64,000 nucleotides of DNA from SXOA01 sp051004015 (GTDB taxonomy: Bacteria; Planctomycetota; Planctomycetia; Pirellulales; Pirellulaceae). Location of the stretch: the NCBI GenBank assembly GCA_051004015.1, contig JBPCKT010000154.1:1-64000 (forward strand), given 5' to 3'. Below the pieces are notes generated by a model. The model searched no databases. It was not told where the DNA came from and worked only from the letters and a program-made list of their open reading frames with translations. Positions 34,213 to 43,564 of this stretch are shown here, piece by piece; the first letter of the stretch is position 1; each line of letters starts with the position of its first letter. A program made the translations under genes and the position numbers.

Positions 34213-34432
34213 CCCGCACGCTCCGTCGCTTGCGTGTCGGGCAAGTGTGCTCCCCTACCGCCTGGCCCGCGTTTCTCCAGAGTTTGCTGACACCTGCCTG
34301 CCGCGCCAGCGAAGGACAGTGCGGCCATCCGGTTCAGGCCATCACGTCGACGACGTTTTCATTCGCTGGCGCTCCAGGCTTGTGTCGAAACAGCCTGTCG
34401 GAGCTTCGCCCCGGCTGGCGGAAAAATGCGGG
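34213..34432. other. Gene-free stretch between the ferredoxin remnant and the kinase gene
   Basis: 220 bases without a supported gene. Its edge at 34214-34240 carries a partial copy of the 28-base dispersed repeat seen at 23064-23123 and 59786-59813 (shared CCCGACNCGCAAGCGA core). The rest is unrecognised. Confidence 0.5.
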
Positions 34433-37400
34433 CTAGAAGATCGAATAGGTCCGCGTCTCCACCAGCACATCCGAATCCTGCGAGCCGCCGGCGCGACGGC
34501 GGCCGCTGTGATTGCCGCCGTAGCCCTCGAGGTTCAGATCGGGTACGGCGATGGCTTCCTGAGCGTCCAATTGCAATCGGAAAGGGCCGGCGAAGTCGGC
34601 CGGGGGCAGTTCCCAAGCGATTGCCACCAGCGCCCGGTCCCGTGGATAATAGGTCGAAGTGCTGGCCTCTACCGTAGTGCCGGTATTAAAACCGCCGCCA
34701 GAATCCCCGAGCGCGAAAGGCAGCGGCCCGATGGCAAAGCCTGGCCGATTTCCCTCAGGCAGGACCAACTTGAACCTTTGCGGGTCATACATGGCGTACG
34801 ACGACAATGGGCCGGCGAGGTTCTCCTCCGGATCCAGTCGAGATTTCTCCTGGAGCGCCTTGTGCTGGACTGGGGTTGGATAGAGCGACGCATGGGGAAG
34901 TGACACGACCACAACCAGGAACTCATGCCCCGTTTTGGTGGGCTGGAGAGGGTCGTTCTTCTGGTCATGAATTTTCGGAAGTTTGCCCAGCCGCTGGAAC
35001 CCCAGGACTTTGGGAAGCATTTCGGCGGGGCTTGGCGCGGGCGGCAACTCGGCGGTCGCAGCATCGGGACGAATTGGATCCGCGTCCGCAAGGTCGCGTT
35101 CGGTCGTTTTCCACAGGACGATCTCACGACCGGATGTTAACGCCAGTTGTTTGCCGGTAGGGTCAAACGCCAGGCTGTGAATGCGTCCGTCCAGTGCGGG
35201 GAGCGCGACGATTTCGCGGCCTAGCTTCAAATCCCAGAATCGTGCATTTCGGTCTTCCCCATGACTCGAAGCGGATACGAGCCGTTGCTCCGTGGGATGG
35301 AATGCCAGACTGCTGATTCGTTCGGTATGGCCCAACAAAATGAAACGAAGCTCTCCCGTATCGAAATCCCAGATCCGGATCGTTTGGTCGCTTGATCCGG
35401 ATGCGAGGAGCTTGCCGCTGGCGGAGATTGCCAAGGCATGAATCGAATCCACATGTCCTCGCAGCGGGGGAAGTTCTTTCCCGGTAAGGATGTCCCAGAA
35501 ATGAATGAGACGATCGACTCCCGCCGAGGCCACTCGCTTCCCGTCGGGGTGAAAGAGGACCGCATGCACATTGTCCTCGTGCCCTGGCAAGGTCAACAGT
35601 TCGGTTCCGTCCTCAACGCTCCACACCCGCACGGTATCGTCCCAGCAGCCGGTGACGAGGCGTTTACCGTCCGGGCTGAATGCAAGGCTGGAAGTCCGCT
35701 GAGGATGCCTGAGAACGTTCTTCTCCTTTCCGGTGTCCACATCCCACAGGCGGATTTCCAGGTCCCCGGCGGCGGACGCGAGCGTCCGGCCATCGGGCGA
35801 GAAGGCCAGCATGACAATTTCGCCGGTGTGCCCCTCAAAGATATGGGCTTCGCGGAGCGTATCGGGACCATAAACATTACCGCTTCCCGGCACAAAGTGA
35901 ATGATCGATTTGAGAGGCCGGCCCGACATGGCTGCGAGGGCTTTGCTTTTCGGTGCTCCGGGAGGGGGCGGCGGGCCTCGCGTGGCGATGTGGATGCCGA
36001 GAGTCCGAGTCAGCTTCCCCGTGCGGGAGTCCCAGAGGCGAACACTGCCCATGCTGTCACCGGTTGCGATCAGGGGTTCCTTGGGGTGATAGGCGACACT
36101 CCTGGTGCCGCCGTCATGTCCGACAAAGGCACCTGCCTGGGGCGAACCCACCGGCCAAATCCGGACACGGTCATCCCCGCAAGCTGCGATGATACGATCA
36201 CTCTTAGCGGAGAATGCCACGCTCGTCGGGCTGCCACGATAGTGCGTCTGCAACTCTTCTTGTGCCCAATCGAGCACCGTCGCATCGCCGTCCGCATCGG
36301 CGACAACCAGCAGCTTTCCATCGTCGCTAAAATTCACATCCAGCACCCGGTTCGCGTAGCCTGGAAACTGCCCAAGGAGCTTGTTATCGACCATGGCCAG
36401 CACGACCAATTCTGCTTCCCTCGCGCTCCAGATCGCCAACCGGTCTAAATCAGGACTCACAGCGCAGATGGAAGGGATGGGTTTCTTGAGTGCCTCGCGC
36501 TCCTCCTGACCGGTGGCGAGATCCCAGAATCGCAAGGTGCGGTCGTCCCCCAAGGAGGCCAGACGTTGTTTCTCGTGATGAAACCACAACCGGCGGACCT
36601 CATCGGTATGTCCGACAAGAGTTGCTCGTTCCTGACCAGAATCCGCATTCCAAACTTTGATTGTGTTGTCCGCCCCGGCAGTCGCCAAGAACTTGCCGTC
36701 CGCACTGTACGCCACGGCGTTGATGGCTAGGACATGGCCATGCAGCGTGTGCGGCGGCTGGTTTTCCGCAACGTCGAGGATGTAGACTCTGGAATCGCTA
36801 CCTCCCGCGGCCAGACGACTGCCGTCTGGGCTGAACGCAAGCGACAGAGAACCCGCGGCAGGAAGCTTCCAGGAGCGCTGCCGTGCGCCGGTCGATGCCT
36901 CCCAAAGGTGAATAGTGCCGTCGTCTCCCGTGGACGCGGCCTGTCGCCCATCGGGACTGAAGATCGCCGCAAAGACCGGTCCCCCGTGCCCGCCATAGCC
37001 GATTAGCTCAGACCGGGTTTCATGAAACAGATGAAACCATTCCCAGCCCCGCAGGTCGACACCCCTCGTTTTCTCTGGTCGTGTAGCGTCGAGCGATTCC
37101 TTGACCTGGCGCAGACGCCCCATCTGCCAGGCGCGCCCGGAGCGCCCCATCATCGCGTGATACACGGGGCGTTCTGCTTCTACTTTCAGCTCTTCGAGAC
37201 TGATCCGCAGCTTTCTTTCCTCGTCTCGCGCCTTCCGGGCGGCGTCGCGCTGTTCCGTCACTTCGCGGCTCTTGTCTTTGATCTCGACGTTCTTGGCCGC
37301 CAGATCGGCGGCATGACGCCAGAGCAGCGCGGCGACGATCAGCGGAACCAAAATGCCAAGCGCGATGATGGCGGCCAGATAGGGTTGACGCTGGACCCAT

Positions 37401-38401
37401 TTTCGCGCCCGGTAAATCATCCCTGGTGGCCTGGCGAGAACAGGTTCGTTGTTCAGATAGCGCTTGAGGTCGGCCGCAAACTCCGCGGCTGACTGATAGC
37501 GGCGGGCCGGCTCCTTGCTCATCGCTTTGAGGGTAATCGTCTCCAGATCACGGGGGATTTTGTCGTTCAAACGCCGCGGCGCCCGGGGTTCATCCCTCAA
37601 TACCTGCACGATCAGCATCCGCTTGTTGCCGCGGAACGGGAGCGCGCCGGTCAGCAGCTCATAGAGGATGACACCCAGGCTATAGACGTCGCTCCGTTCA
37701 TCCACGTCGTGGGAGTCCCCCCGGGCCTGCTCGGGGGACATGTAGGCGGGGGTTCCCAGCACCTGCCCATCCAGCGTGATGGTGATCTCACCTGCTTCCC
37801 GTTTGGCCAGGCCGAAATCCATCAGGTGCGGCTGGTCCTTCAGGTCCAGCATGATGTTCGAGGGTTTTAGGTCGCGATGAATGACCCCTTCCCGATGAGC
37901 GTAGTCCAGCGCCTCGGCGACCTGGACGATCAGCTCCGCCGCGGCATGAAACGCCAGCCGGCTGGTCGCCAGGCGGTCTGCCAGTGTCGCCCCAGAAATC
38001 AACTCGCTGACGATATAGCAGGCGCCGTCGTGCTCTCCGGCGTCGTACACCGAGACGATATTCGGATGCACCAGTTGGGCCGCGGATCTTGCCTCGCGGA
38101 GGAACCGCTCGACGTTCTCCTTATTCGCCAGGTTGCCCGCGCGGAGAATCTTGAGCGCGATAATGCGGTCGAGCTCGGTATCCCGCGCCTTGTAAACGGT
38201 CCCAAAGCCGCCGACTCCGAGCTGCTCGAACAATTCAAACTTTCCCAGTCTCCGCGGCGTCTTGGAGGAGAGCAAGGGACCGGTCTTGACCCGGCTGGCA
38301 TCGATTTGAATGCTGGAACCGCAAGACGTGCAGATGACCTCCGCATCCGTCTCCTCGACCACCTCAATCGGATTCTGGCAGTGGGGGCAAGTCAGATGCA
38401 T
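34433..38401 (-). CDS. Ser/Thr protein kinase with zinc-ribbon N-terminus and WD40-repeat C-terminus
   Basis: 1322 aa. Residues 1-28 hold a zinc-ribbon-like pair C5xxC8 / C24xxC27. The Hanks-type kinase is at about 54-325: glycine loop GVGGFGTVY (62-70), Lys84 (IALK), HRDLKPSN at 175-182, DFG at 195-197, GTPAYMSPE from 216. A membrane helix at about 343-365 (YLAAIIALGILVPLIVAALL) and a short coiled coil (370-405) follow. The remainder is a run of WD40 repeats (RLAAGGSDSRVYILD; FLATAGADNTIKVW; RTLASAAGDLEIRLWD; LLASGSSDQTIRIWD). A typical planctomycete signalling giant, all active-site residues present. Target unknown. Confidence 0.93.
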   Translation of the reverse strand: MHLTCPHCQNPIEVVEETDAEVICTSCGSSIQIDASRVKTGPLLSSKTPRRLGKFELFEQLGVGGFGTVYKARDTELDRIIALKILRAGNLANKENVERFLREARSAAQLVHPNIVSVYDAGEHDGACYIVSELISGATLADRLATSRLAFHAAAELIVQVAEALDYAHREGVIHRDLKPSNIMLDLKDQPHLMDFGLAKREAGEITITLDGQVLGTPAYMSPEQARGDSHDVDERSDVYSLGVILYELLTGALPFRGNKRMLIVQVLRDEPRAPRRLNDKIPRDLETITLKAMSKEPARRYQSAAEFAADLKRYLNNEPVLARPPGMIYRARKWVQRQPYLAAIIALGILVPLIVAALLWRHAADLAAKNVEIKDKSREVTEQRDAARKARDEERKLRISLEELKVEAERPVYHAMMGRSGRAWQMGRLRQVKESLDATRPEKTRGVDLRGWEWFHLFHETRSELIGYGGHGGPVFAAIFSPDGRQAASTGDDGTIHLWEASTGARQRSWKLPAAGSLSLAFSPDGSRLAAGGSDSRVYILDVAENQPPHTLHGHVLAINAVAYSADGKFLATAGADNTIKVWNADSGQERATLVGHTDEVRRLWFHHEKQRLASLGDDRTLRFWDLATGQEEREALKKPIPSICAVSPDLDRLAIWSAREAELVVLAMVDNKLLGQFPGYANRVLDVNFSDDGKLLVVADADGDATVLDWAQEELQTHYRGSPTSVAFSAKSDRIIAACGDDRVRIWPVGSPQAGAFVGHDGGTRSVAYHPKEPLIATGDSMGSVRLWDSRTGKLTRTLGIHIATRGPPPPPGAPKSKALAAMSGRPLKSIIHFVPGSGNVYGPDTLREAHIFEGHTGEIVMLAFSPDGRTLASAAGDLEIRLWDVDTGKEKNVLRHPQRTSSLAFSPDGKRLVTGCWDDTVRVWSVEDGTELLTLPGHEDNVHAVLFHPDGKRVASAGVDRLIHFWDILTGKELPPLRGHVDSIHALAISASGKLLASGSSDQTIRIWDFDTGELRFILLGHTERISSLAFHPTEQRLVSASSHGEDRNARFWDLKLGREIVALPALDGRIHSLAFDPTGKQLALTSGREIVLWKTTERDLADADPIRPDAATAELPPAPSPAEMLPKVLGFQRLGKLPKIHDQKNDPLQPTKTGHEFLVVVVSLPHASLYPTPVQHKALQEKSRLDPEENLAGPLSSYAMYDPQRFKLVLPEGNRPGFAIGPLPFALGDSGGGFNTGTTVEASTSTYYPRDRALVAIAWELPPADFAGPFRLQLDAQEAIAVPDLNLEGYGGNHSGRRRAGGSQDSDVLVETRTYSIF

Positions 38402-38577
38402 GGGGTCGAACCGTTAAGGAACCGACAAGACATTCTCTTTCGGCAAGTCTGCCGGCCGGGGCGGCGGCACAGCAAGAGTATAGTGGACCCCCACGGCGGA
38501 TTAAATCAAATTTTTTCGGCCATTGTTTCTGGACGATAATTTCCTCGCCAATCTCCGAGCAGAAGGGTAAAAAGGCG

Positions 38578-39540
38578 TCAAAGCGGCACTCCGTCCTTCA
38601 CGAACAGCACCCCCTCATCGTAGGCGGCCAATCCCAACTCCTTGAAGAGGGCCAACAGCGCGGTATCCCTGGCGAAGGCCTGCGTTTCCAGGAGCGCCGC
38701 GCCGGTACGCTGCAGGTGAAGAAAAGCCTCGGCCAGCAGGAACGTGGTCATACCTTCAGCGCGGGCTTCGGGTGTGTCTTCCACGCGCACTATGCCGGCG
38801 GCCTGAACGCCCCAGGATTTGGAGAGGGGAAGGATGTCCCAGAATGTTGCCGAGATCAGGGCATCCGCGCTGTCTCGAAACCGGAGCTCGTAGCGGGTCC
38901 AATCGGCGTGCAACCAAACGCAGGAATCCCACCAATTGTCCGGTGTCACGTCGTGGACGGCGATGACTTCGCAGCGGCGGCGGAGCTGCATCAGCCGGCG
39001 GTCGATGGGACACCGAAAGTTGGCCAGCGGGCGATGGAGGAGCACTCGTCGCTCCCGCTCGCGATAGCCCGCGCTTTGAAACAGGGCGGTTTGCTCCAGG
39101 TCGGAGGTTAGCACGCCGGGAAGTCGACTGCCGCCGTAGAGTCCCAGGTAGAAGGAATTGAGGGGGAACGCACTGCCGCCGAAGATTTGGCGGACGCCGC
39201 TACGGACGAGATACTCTTCGCTCGCGCGGAGCAGCTCGGCTTGGATTTCGGCCCGCTGTTCGTGGGGAGCAACCAGCAGATGACAGGTGGTGCCCAGGGA
39301 CTTATCCAGGGCCGACAGGTCGTCGCTCCCTCCAAAGCCGGCGTGGACGAAGCCGACGGGCCGCTCGCCATCGACAGCCACAATCAGCCCCCGCCGGTCA
39401 AAATACGGACGGGCGAAGATGAGCTCCTCCAGCAGGCGCGGCGTGAGTCCCTGCATCCGCCCGCGAAGCGGCGGCTGGCTGCGCCAGATTTCGGCCAGTG
39501 CGGGGGGATCCCAATTCTGGAAAGGGCGATAGCGGATCAA
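38578..39540 (-). CDS. Two-domain GNAT-type acetyltransferase-like protein
   Basis: 320 aa. N-terminal GNAT-like half (MIRYRPFQNWDPPALAEIW ... RGLIVAVDGERPVGFVHAGF ... HLLVAPHEQRAEIQAELL) and a second related half (about 190-320) ending TTFLLAEAFLHLQRTGAAL and LALFKELGLAAYDEGVLF. The acetyl-CoA pyrophosphate loop (Q/RxxGxG/A) is weak in both halves, so activity is uncertain. It lies upstream of the kinase gene, 176 bases apart. Confidence 0.68.
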   Translation of the reverse strand: MIRYRPFQNWDPPALAEIWRSQPPLRGRMQGLTPRLLEELIFARPYFDRRGLIVAVDGERPVGFVHAGFGGSDDLSALDKSLGTTCHLLVAPHEQRAEIQAELLRASEEYLVRSGVRQIFGGSAFPLNSFYLGLYGGSRLPGVLTSDLEQTALFQSAGYRERERRVLLHRPLANFRCPIDRRLMQLRRRCEVIAVHDVTPDNWWDSCVWLHADWTRYELRFRDSADALISATFWDILPLSKSWGVQAAGIVRVEDTPEARAEGMTTFLLAEAFLHLQRTGAALLETQAFARDTALLALFKELGLAAYDEGVLFVKDGVPL

Positions 39541-39630
39541 GGCAGGAGCCGGCGCGAGAGGCGGGTGACGACGACATCAATCTAAGTCACTATGGCCCCG
39601 CGCGGTAGCCGAGTTACGAACGGAAGGGGT

Positions 39631-39663
39631 CGGTTGGGGTTTTCGCGGCGAAAACCCCAACCG
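39631..39663. repeat. Perfect 15-bp palindromic hairpin
   Basis: cggttggggttttcg (39631-39645) pairs with 39649-39663 with a 3-base loop. It starts 7 bases past the stop codon of the Rieske gene on the minus strand. There is no T-run, so it is not a normal intrinsic terminator, though it could act as an RNA 3' end. Confidence 0.85.
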
Positions 39664-39669
39664 GCACCG

Positions 39670-39978
39670 TTACTCCAACGCCACGAAGATCTGACATCCG
39701 TCCACCTTCACCGGGAACTTGCCATGCACCAGGGACTTGCTGGTCTGATGCTGGCCCGTGCTCACATCGAACTGCCAGCCGTGCCAGGGGCAGGTGAGAA
39801 TGCACCCTTGCAACTTGCCTTTGCCGAGCGGGCCTCCCTGATGCGGGCAGATGCCATCGAGGGCGTGGATGACGCCATCCACATTGAACAGGGCGACAAT
39901 CCGGTCCCCAGCGACGCACTCCTTCGCCGCGCCCGGGGGAAGCTCGCTTTCGGCGGCTGCGGGATGCCAGGTGGTCAT
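39670..39978 (-). CDS. Rieske [2Fe-2S] protein (NirD-like)
   Basis: 102 aa from the ATG at 39978 (GAAGG upstream). Rieske ligands C44-P-H46 (ICPHQGGPLG) and C63-P-W-H66 (LTCPWHGWQF), with the fold of small soluble ferredoxins related to nitrite reductase small subunits and aromatic dioxygenase components. No partner oxygenase or reductase is adjacent, so its electron partner is unknown. Confidence 0.88.
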   Translation of the reverse strand: MTTWHPAAAESELPPGAAKECVAGDRIVALFNVDGVIHALDGICPHQGGPLGKGKLQGCILTCPWHGWQFDVSTGQHQTSKSLVHGKFPVKVDGCQIFVALE

Positions 39979-39997
39979 GCCTTCATCGTAACCGGCC

Positions 39998-40561
39998 TTA
40001 GTGGGCGTGGGCAGCCTTTCCGCCGCACGCACTCAGGACGGCGCATGTGCTGCAAGCTCCTGTTCCGCAGCCGTTCTCCGCCTCCTCGGTGCCACAGCCG
40101 GGACCGCAACCCTGGGCGAGCGTGTCAGTGAACTTGCGGAACTGGACTTTGGCTTCGTAGGCTTCGGCCAATTCGCTGGTCACGTCGGCGATCTCCGGGG
40201 ATTCGTCGCCGAGGAAGTAGAAGAACAGCGACTGGCCATCGAACAGGTGCTCCACATCCACCAGCACCGTCGGAATCCCCCGTTCCTTCAGTCGGCTGGA
40301 GCAAGCGATAAAGGCCTCGTCGCGATTGCGGTCCAGCCGCGCCAGTAGCAGGTCGTCTTCAATGGTCATCCGGCGGAGGAGCGTGCCGTGCAACTCGTCG
40401 CGCGGCGCGGCTTCGAGGGGGGAAAGCACCTCCCCCGCTTCCAAGCCGCGGCGGGTGCGGCAAATGACGCGGGTGCCGCGAGGATAGCGCTCCGCCGCCT
40501 CCGCGGCAAAGCGCCCCACATGCCCCAGCACGCCAAATCGCACAAAATGCTGCCCTAACAC
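39998..40561 (-). CDS. PSP1-domain protein (YaaT-like) with Cys-rich tail
   Basis: 187 aa from a GTG at 40561; a second GTG at 40543 is possible and the longer frame to 40648 is not gene-like. The PSP1 core is VRFGVLGHVGRF ... YPRGTRVICRTRRGLEAGEVL, then LARLDRNRDEAF, ... VDVEHLFDGQSLFFYFLGD and AKVQFRKF. The C-terminal ~30 residues are rich in Cys and Gly (CGPGCG, GCGTGACSTCAVLSACGG), with eight Cys in total in the tail region. Known PSP1 proteins act in RNase Y/ sporulation control in Firmicutes; the planctomycete role is unknown. Confidence 0.82.
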   Translation of the reverse strand: MLGQHFVRFGVLGHVGRFAAEAAERYPRGTRVICRTRRGLEAGEVLSPLEAAPRDELHGTLLRRMTIEDDLLLARLDRNRDEAFIACSSRLKERGIPTVLVDVEHLFDGQSLFFYFLGDESPEIADVTSELAEAYEAKVQFRKFTDTLAQGCGPGCGTEEAENGCGTGACSTCAVLSACGGKAAHAH

Positions 40562-40662
40562 GCCTGCTCGCTTCCTACTAAAATGAGCCACACCCTGAAG
40601 AGACTCTCCACTAATATCATGCAGGGATTTGCCTCCCTTGCAAGACAATTGCCGAGCCGCTT

Positions 40663-41709
40663 ATGACCTTGCGCCTGATTGACCCGCCTGCCGAGCACCA
40701 CACCATACCCCTGGACGGCATTCTCGATTGGCAAAACCTGGCCAGCCGCTCGCTCCAAGGCGAAGCGCTCTCCGAGGCGGAAGCGCTGGCCATCCTCCGC
40801 GCCCCCGACGAAGAGCTGCTCGACATCCTGGCCGCCGCCTACCGCGTCCGCCGCAAGTATTTCGGCAACACGGTGCAGCTCTATTTCCTGATGAACGCCA
40901 AGAGCGGCCTTTGTCCCGAGGATTGCCATTACTGCTCGCAGTCCAAGGTCAGCGAAGCCGAAATCCTCCGCTACAACCTCCTCAGTCGCGAAAAGCTGCT
41001 CGATGGGGCGCGGCTGGCGGCAGAGAGGAAATCGAAGACGTACTGCATCGTGATTTCCGCCCGCGGCCCGAGCGAACGGGAAATTCAGGCCGTGGAGAAA
41101 ATCGTCCCGGAAATCAAGTCCCGCTATGACCTGGAAATCTGCGCGTGCCTGGGCCTCTTGACTCCCGACCAGGCCAATCGGCTGGCCGCCTGCGGGGTGA
41201 ACAAGGTCAATCACAATCTGAACACGAGCCCGGAATATTACGAGCAGATTTGCACGACCCACACTTATCAAGACCGCGTGGCCACGCTCGCCGCTTGCCG
41301 GCAAGCGGGGCTGGCGCTTTGCAGCGGCGGCATCATCGGGATGGGGGAGCGGGATGAAGACGTGGTGCGGATGGCCCTAGCGCTCCGCGAATTGAAGGTA
41401 GAGTCCATTCCACTCAACTTCCTGATTGACATTAGCGGAACACCCCTACAAAGAACTAAGAACCTCACGCCCCGCTACTGTCTCAAGGCGCTGGCCATGT
41501 TCCGCCTGGTCAATCCGAGCAGCGAAATCCGCATCGCGGGGGGCCGGGAATTGCACCTGGGATCCATGCAGTGCCTGGGGCTCTACGCCGCCAACAGCAT
41601 CTTTGTCGGCGACTATCTGACGACCAAGGGCCAGACTCCGGAGGCCGATTACAAGATGATTGAAGAGCTGGGCTTCGTCATCACTCGGCAAGAGAATTCC
41701 GAAGTTTAG
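40663..41709 (+). CDS. bioB: Biotin synthase
   Basis: 348 aa. A radical SAM enzyme inserting sulfur into dethiobiotin. The [4Fe-4S] motif is C84-x3-C88-x2-C91 (GLCPEDCHYCSQSK), with the family residues CACLGLLTPDQANRL, NHNLNTSPEYYEQI, GGIIGMGERDEDVV and AGGRELHLG (Arg ligand of the auxiliary cluster). Divergent from the PSP1 gene. No other biotin gene and no BirA operator are seen. Confidence 0.95.
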   Translation: MTLRLIDPPAEHHTIPLDGILDWQNLASRSLQGEALSEAEALAILRAPDEELLDILAAAYRVRRKYFGNTVQLYFLMNAKSGLCPEDCHYCSQSKVSEAEILRYNLLSREKLLDGARLAAERKSKTYCIVISARGPSEREIQAVEKIVPEIKSRYDLEICACLGLLTPDQANRLAACGVNKVNHNLNTSPEYYEQICTTHTYQDRVATLAACRQAGLALCSGGIIGMGERDEDVVRMALALRELKVESIPLNFLIDISGTPLQRTKNLTPRYCLKALAMFRLVNPSSEIRIAGGRELHLGSMQCLGLYAANSIFVGDYLTTKGQTPEADYKMIEELGFVITRQENSEV

Positions 41710-41819
41710 CCGCAGAATTTGCCAAATAGTTGTTGCCAAGGGCAGAGGCTGCGCCTATAAATATGCTTTGGGAAACACTCTTTTCCCAGGGTGAAGATGT
41801 TACACACGGGGGGGGTGGA

Positions 41820-42257
41820 ATGAATCGTTCTTGGCGATTCGTCGCATTGATTGGGGTGGCATTCTTGCTGGGATGCGGGGGCTATAAGGCTCCCTCGGGA
41901 GTCGTTGTCAAGGGAAAGGTGACGAAGGGGGGAGCCCCGATCACCGTCCCGAACATGGACTCTGGGACCGGCACCGTAAAAATCGAGCTCTTCCCCGTCC
42001 ACGCGGATGCCCAGGATTCGCGCGATTCCGTGGGGACAACCAGCAAATCCGACGGCAGCTTTGAAATCACCGGCGCTGGCAAAGGGGTCACGCCAGGCAA
42101 ATACAAACTGGCAATCTTCGCGGACCCTGGGGACGGGGTTAACCAACTCGGGGACAAGTTCACGGGGAGCGATTCGCCGATTGAAGTCGAGGTTGCGGAT
42201 AAAAATCTTGGGGGAACACAGGATTTGGGGTCGCTGGAGGTTGATTCGTTCAAGTAG
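41820..42257 (+). CDS. Small secreted lipoprotein
   Basis: 145 aa from the ATG at 41820 with a GGGGG-rich ribosome site. Lipobox FLLGCGG at about 17-20. The mature part is a small beta-sandwich-like domain (VVVKGKVTKGGAPITVP; SDGSFEITGAGKGVTPGKYKLAIF), similar in plan to carboxypeptidase-regulatory-like domains that planctomycetes often place before DUF1559 proteins. Next gene 160 bases downstream. Confidence 0.8.
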   Translation: MNRSWRFVALIGVAFLLGCGGYKAPSGVVVKGKVTKGGAPITVPNMDSGTGTVKIELFPVHADAQDSRDSVGTTSKSDGSFEITGAGKGVTPGKYKLAIFADPGDGVNQLGDKFTGSDSPIEVEVADKNLGGTQDLGSLEVDSFK

Positions 42258-42418
42258 ATATGCCCTGAAGTAACAGGCTCATGTGCGACGCGCGCATGTT
42301 GTTTCTGCAGGCCGACAGTTGGGGAGATCCGCTCCATGGCAACTCGTTCGAGTTCCAGGCGGTCGAGTTCAGTTCGAACTTGCGATGTTGAGTTTTTCTA
42401 TTCTTGGGGGTCGTGCAA

Positions 42419-43477
42419 ATGAAAATGCAGATCAGAAATCGGTTGGGATTTACACTTGTGGAGTTGCTCGTGGTGATCGCCATCATTGGCGTGCTCGTGG
42501 CGCTGCTCTTGCCCGCGGTGCAATTTGCCCGCGAATCGGCTCGGCGGATGCAATGCGCAAGCAACTTAAAGCAACTTGGCATTGGGTTCCATCTCCATCA
42601 CGACGCGCTACGCAGTCTGCCTCATGCGGGGCTGGATATTTGGCACAACACCCCGCGGTTCATCAACGGCACCGGAGCCACCGGCGACAAGCAGTGGGCA
42701 GGCTGGGGCTATCAGGTTTTGCCCTACATCGAGCAGCAGCAGACTTTTGACGGAAATGGAACCACGCCCATTGGAACCCCACCTACGGTGCCTGGCACGG
42801 ACCACCACCGGCGGGTGGTGGCCATCAGCGCTGCCATCCCGATCATGTATTGTCCCACTCGCCGCCTCGCCAAGCCCATCGCCCCCTACAACGCCAACTA
42901 TCCGATCGTTGTCAACGAAGGCAAGCTGGGTGCACCGGGGATATATCCCCACGGCCAAACCGATTATGCCAGCGCCTATGTCGATCACATACACGCAGGC
43001 AGAAACAATAGCGCAAATTCCCCCTGGATCGTGCCGGGAAATCGCACTCGCAGCGGCGCCGTCGTGCGGCTGGAGCGAATCAACGGGACCACGGGGGAAA
43101 ACGAACCCAATCCCGCCACGAATCGTCTGAGTGTCATCGGCCTGGAAGGACTTAGCGATGGCACGGCCAATGTCATTCTGCTGGGCGAAAAACGCCTGAA
43201 CACCGCGTTCCTCGGCCAGAATCAGAGCGACGACAATGAAGGCTACACCTGCAGTTGGGACCACGACACCAACCGCAATGCGTCCCGGACGCCGCTCCCC
43301 GATTATAAAGCAGCTTCGGGCACCGGAGACTCCCGCTTCGGCTCCTCGCACCCGAACGGCTTTCAGGTGGTGTTTGGGGACGGAGCAGTCAAGTTTATTC
43401 CCTACTCGATCGATGAGTTGCTCTTCCATCGTCTCGGCGGCCGTAACGACAATTACTCCGCTTCGCCGCCGCAATAG
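42419..43477 (+). CDS. DUF1559 prepilin-like protein
   Basis: 352 aa from the ATG at 42419. N-terminal prepilin motif RNRLGFTLVELLVVIAIIGVLVALLLPAV (cleavage after Gly, Glu5), then the SBP_bac_10/DUF1559 domain (RESARRMQCASNLKQLGIGFHLHHD; a GLSDGTANVILLGEK region; SSHPNGFQVVFGDGAVKFIP near the end). A planctomycete-expanded family thought to use the pilus/pseudopilus pathway for surface display. Preceded by a small lipoprotein. A hairpin follows at 43505-43535. Confidence 0.93.
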   Translation: MKMQIRNRLGFTLVELLVVIAIIGVLVALLLPAVQFARESARRMQCASNLKQLGIGFHLHHDALRSLPHAGLDIWHNTPRFINGTGATGDKQWAGWGYQVLPYIEQQQTFDGNGTTPIGTPPTVPGTDHHRRVVAISAAIPIMYCPTRRLAKPIAPYNANYPIVVNEGKLGAPGIYPHGQTDYASAYVDHIHAGRNNSANSPWIVPGNRTRSGAVVRLERINGTTGENEPNPATNRLSVIGLEGLSDGTANVILLGEKRLNTAFLGQNQSDDNEGYTCSWDHDTNRNASRTPLPDYKAASGTGDSRFGSSHPNGFQVVFGDGAVKFIPYSIDELLFHRLGGRNDNYSASPPQ

Positions 43478-43504
43478 TACATTCCGCAAGCAGCTCGATT
43501 GCAG

Positions 43505-43537
43505 ATGCCCCGGTTCGCTCCGCGAGCCGGGGCATTT
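43505..43537 (+). terminator. Likely terminator after the DUF1559 gene
   Basis: A 13-bp stem (atgccccggttcg with cgagccggggcat, one G-T pair) with a 5-base loop, followed by tttctgtt. The T-run is weak, so efficiency is uncertain. Confidence 0.6.
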
Positions 43538-43564
43538 CTGTTGAGTCTCCGCGAGCAGGTCTGG

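Noticed and set aside
39631..39663. Intrinsic terminator after the Rieske gene
   Set aside because: The stem is excellent but no T-run follows on the minus strand, so I kept it as a palindrome.
40562..40662. Biotin operator upstream of bioB
   Set aside because: No BirA-type inverted repeat could be seen.
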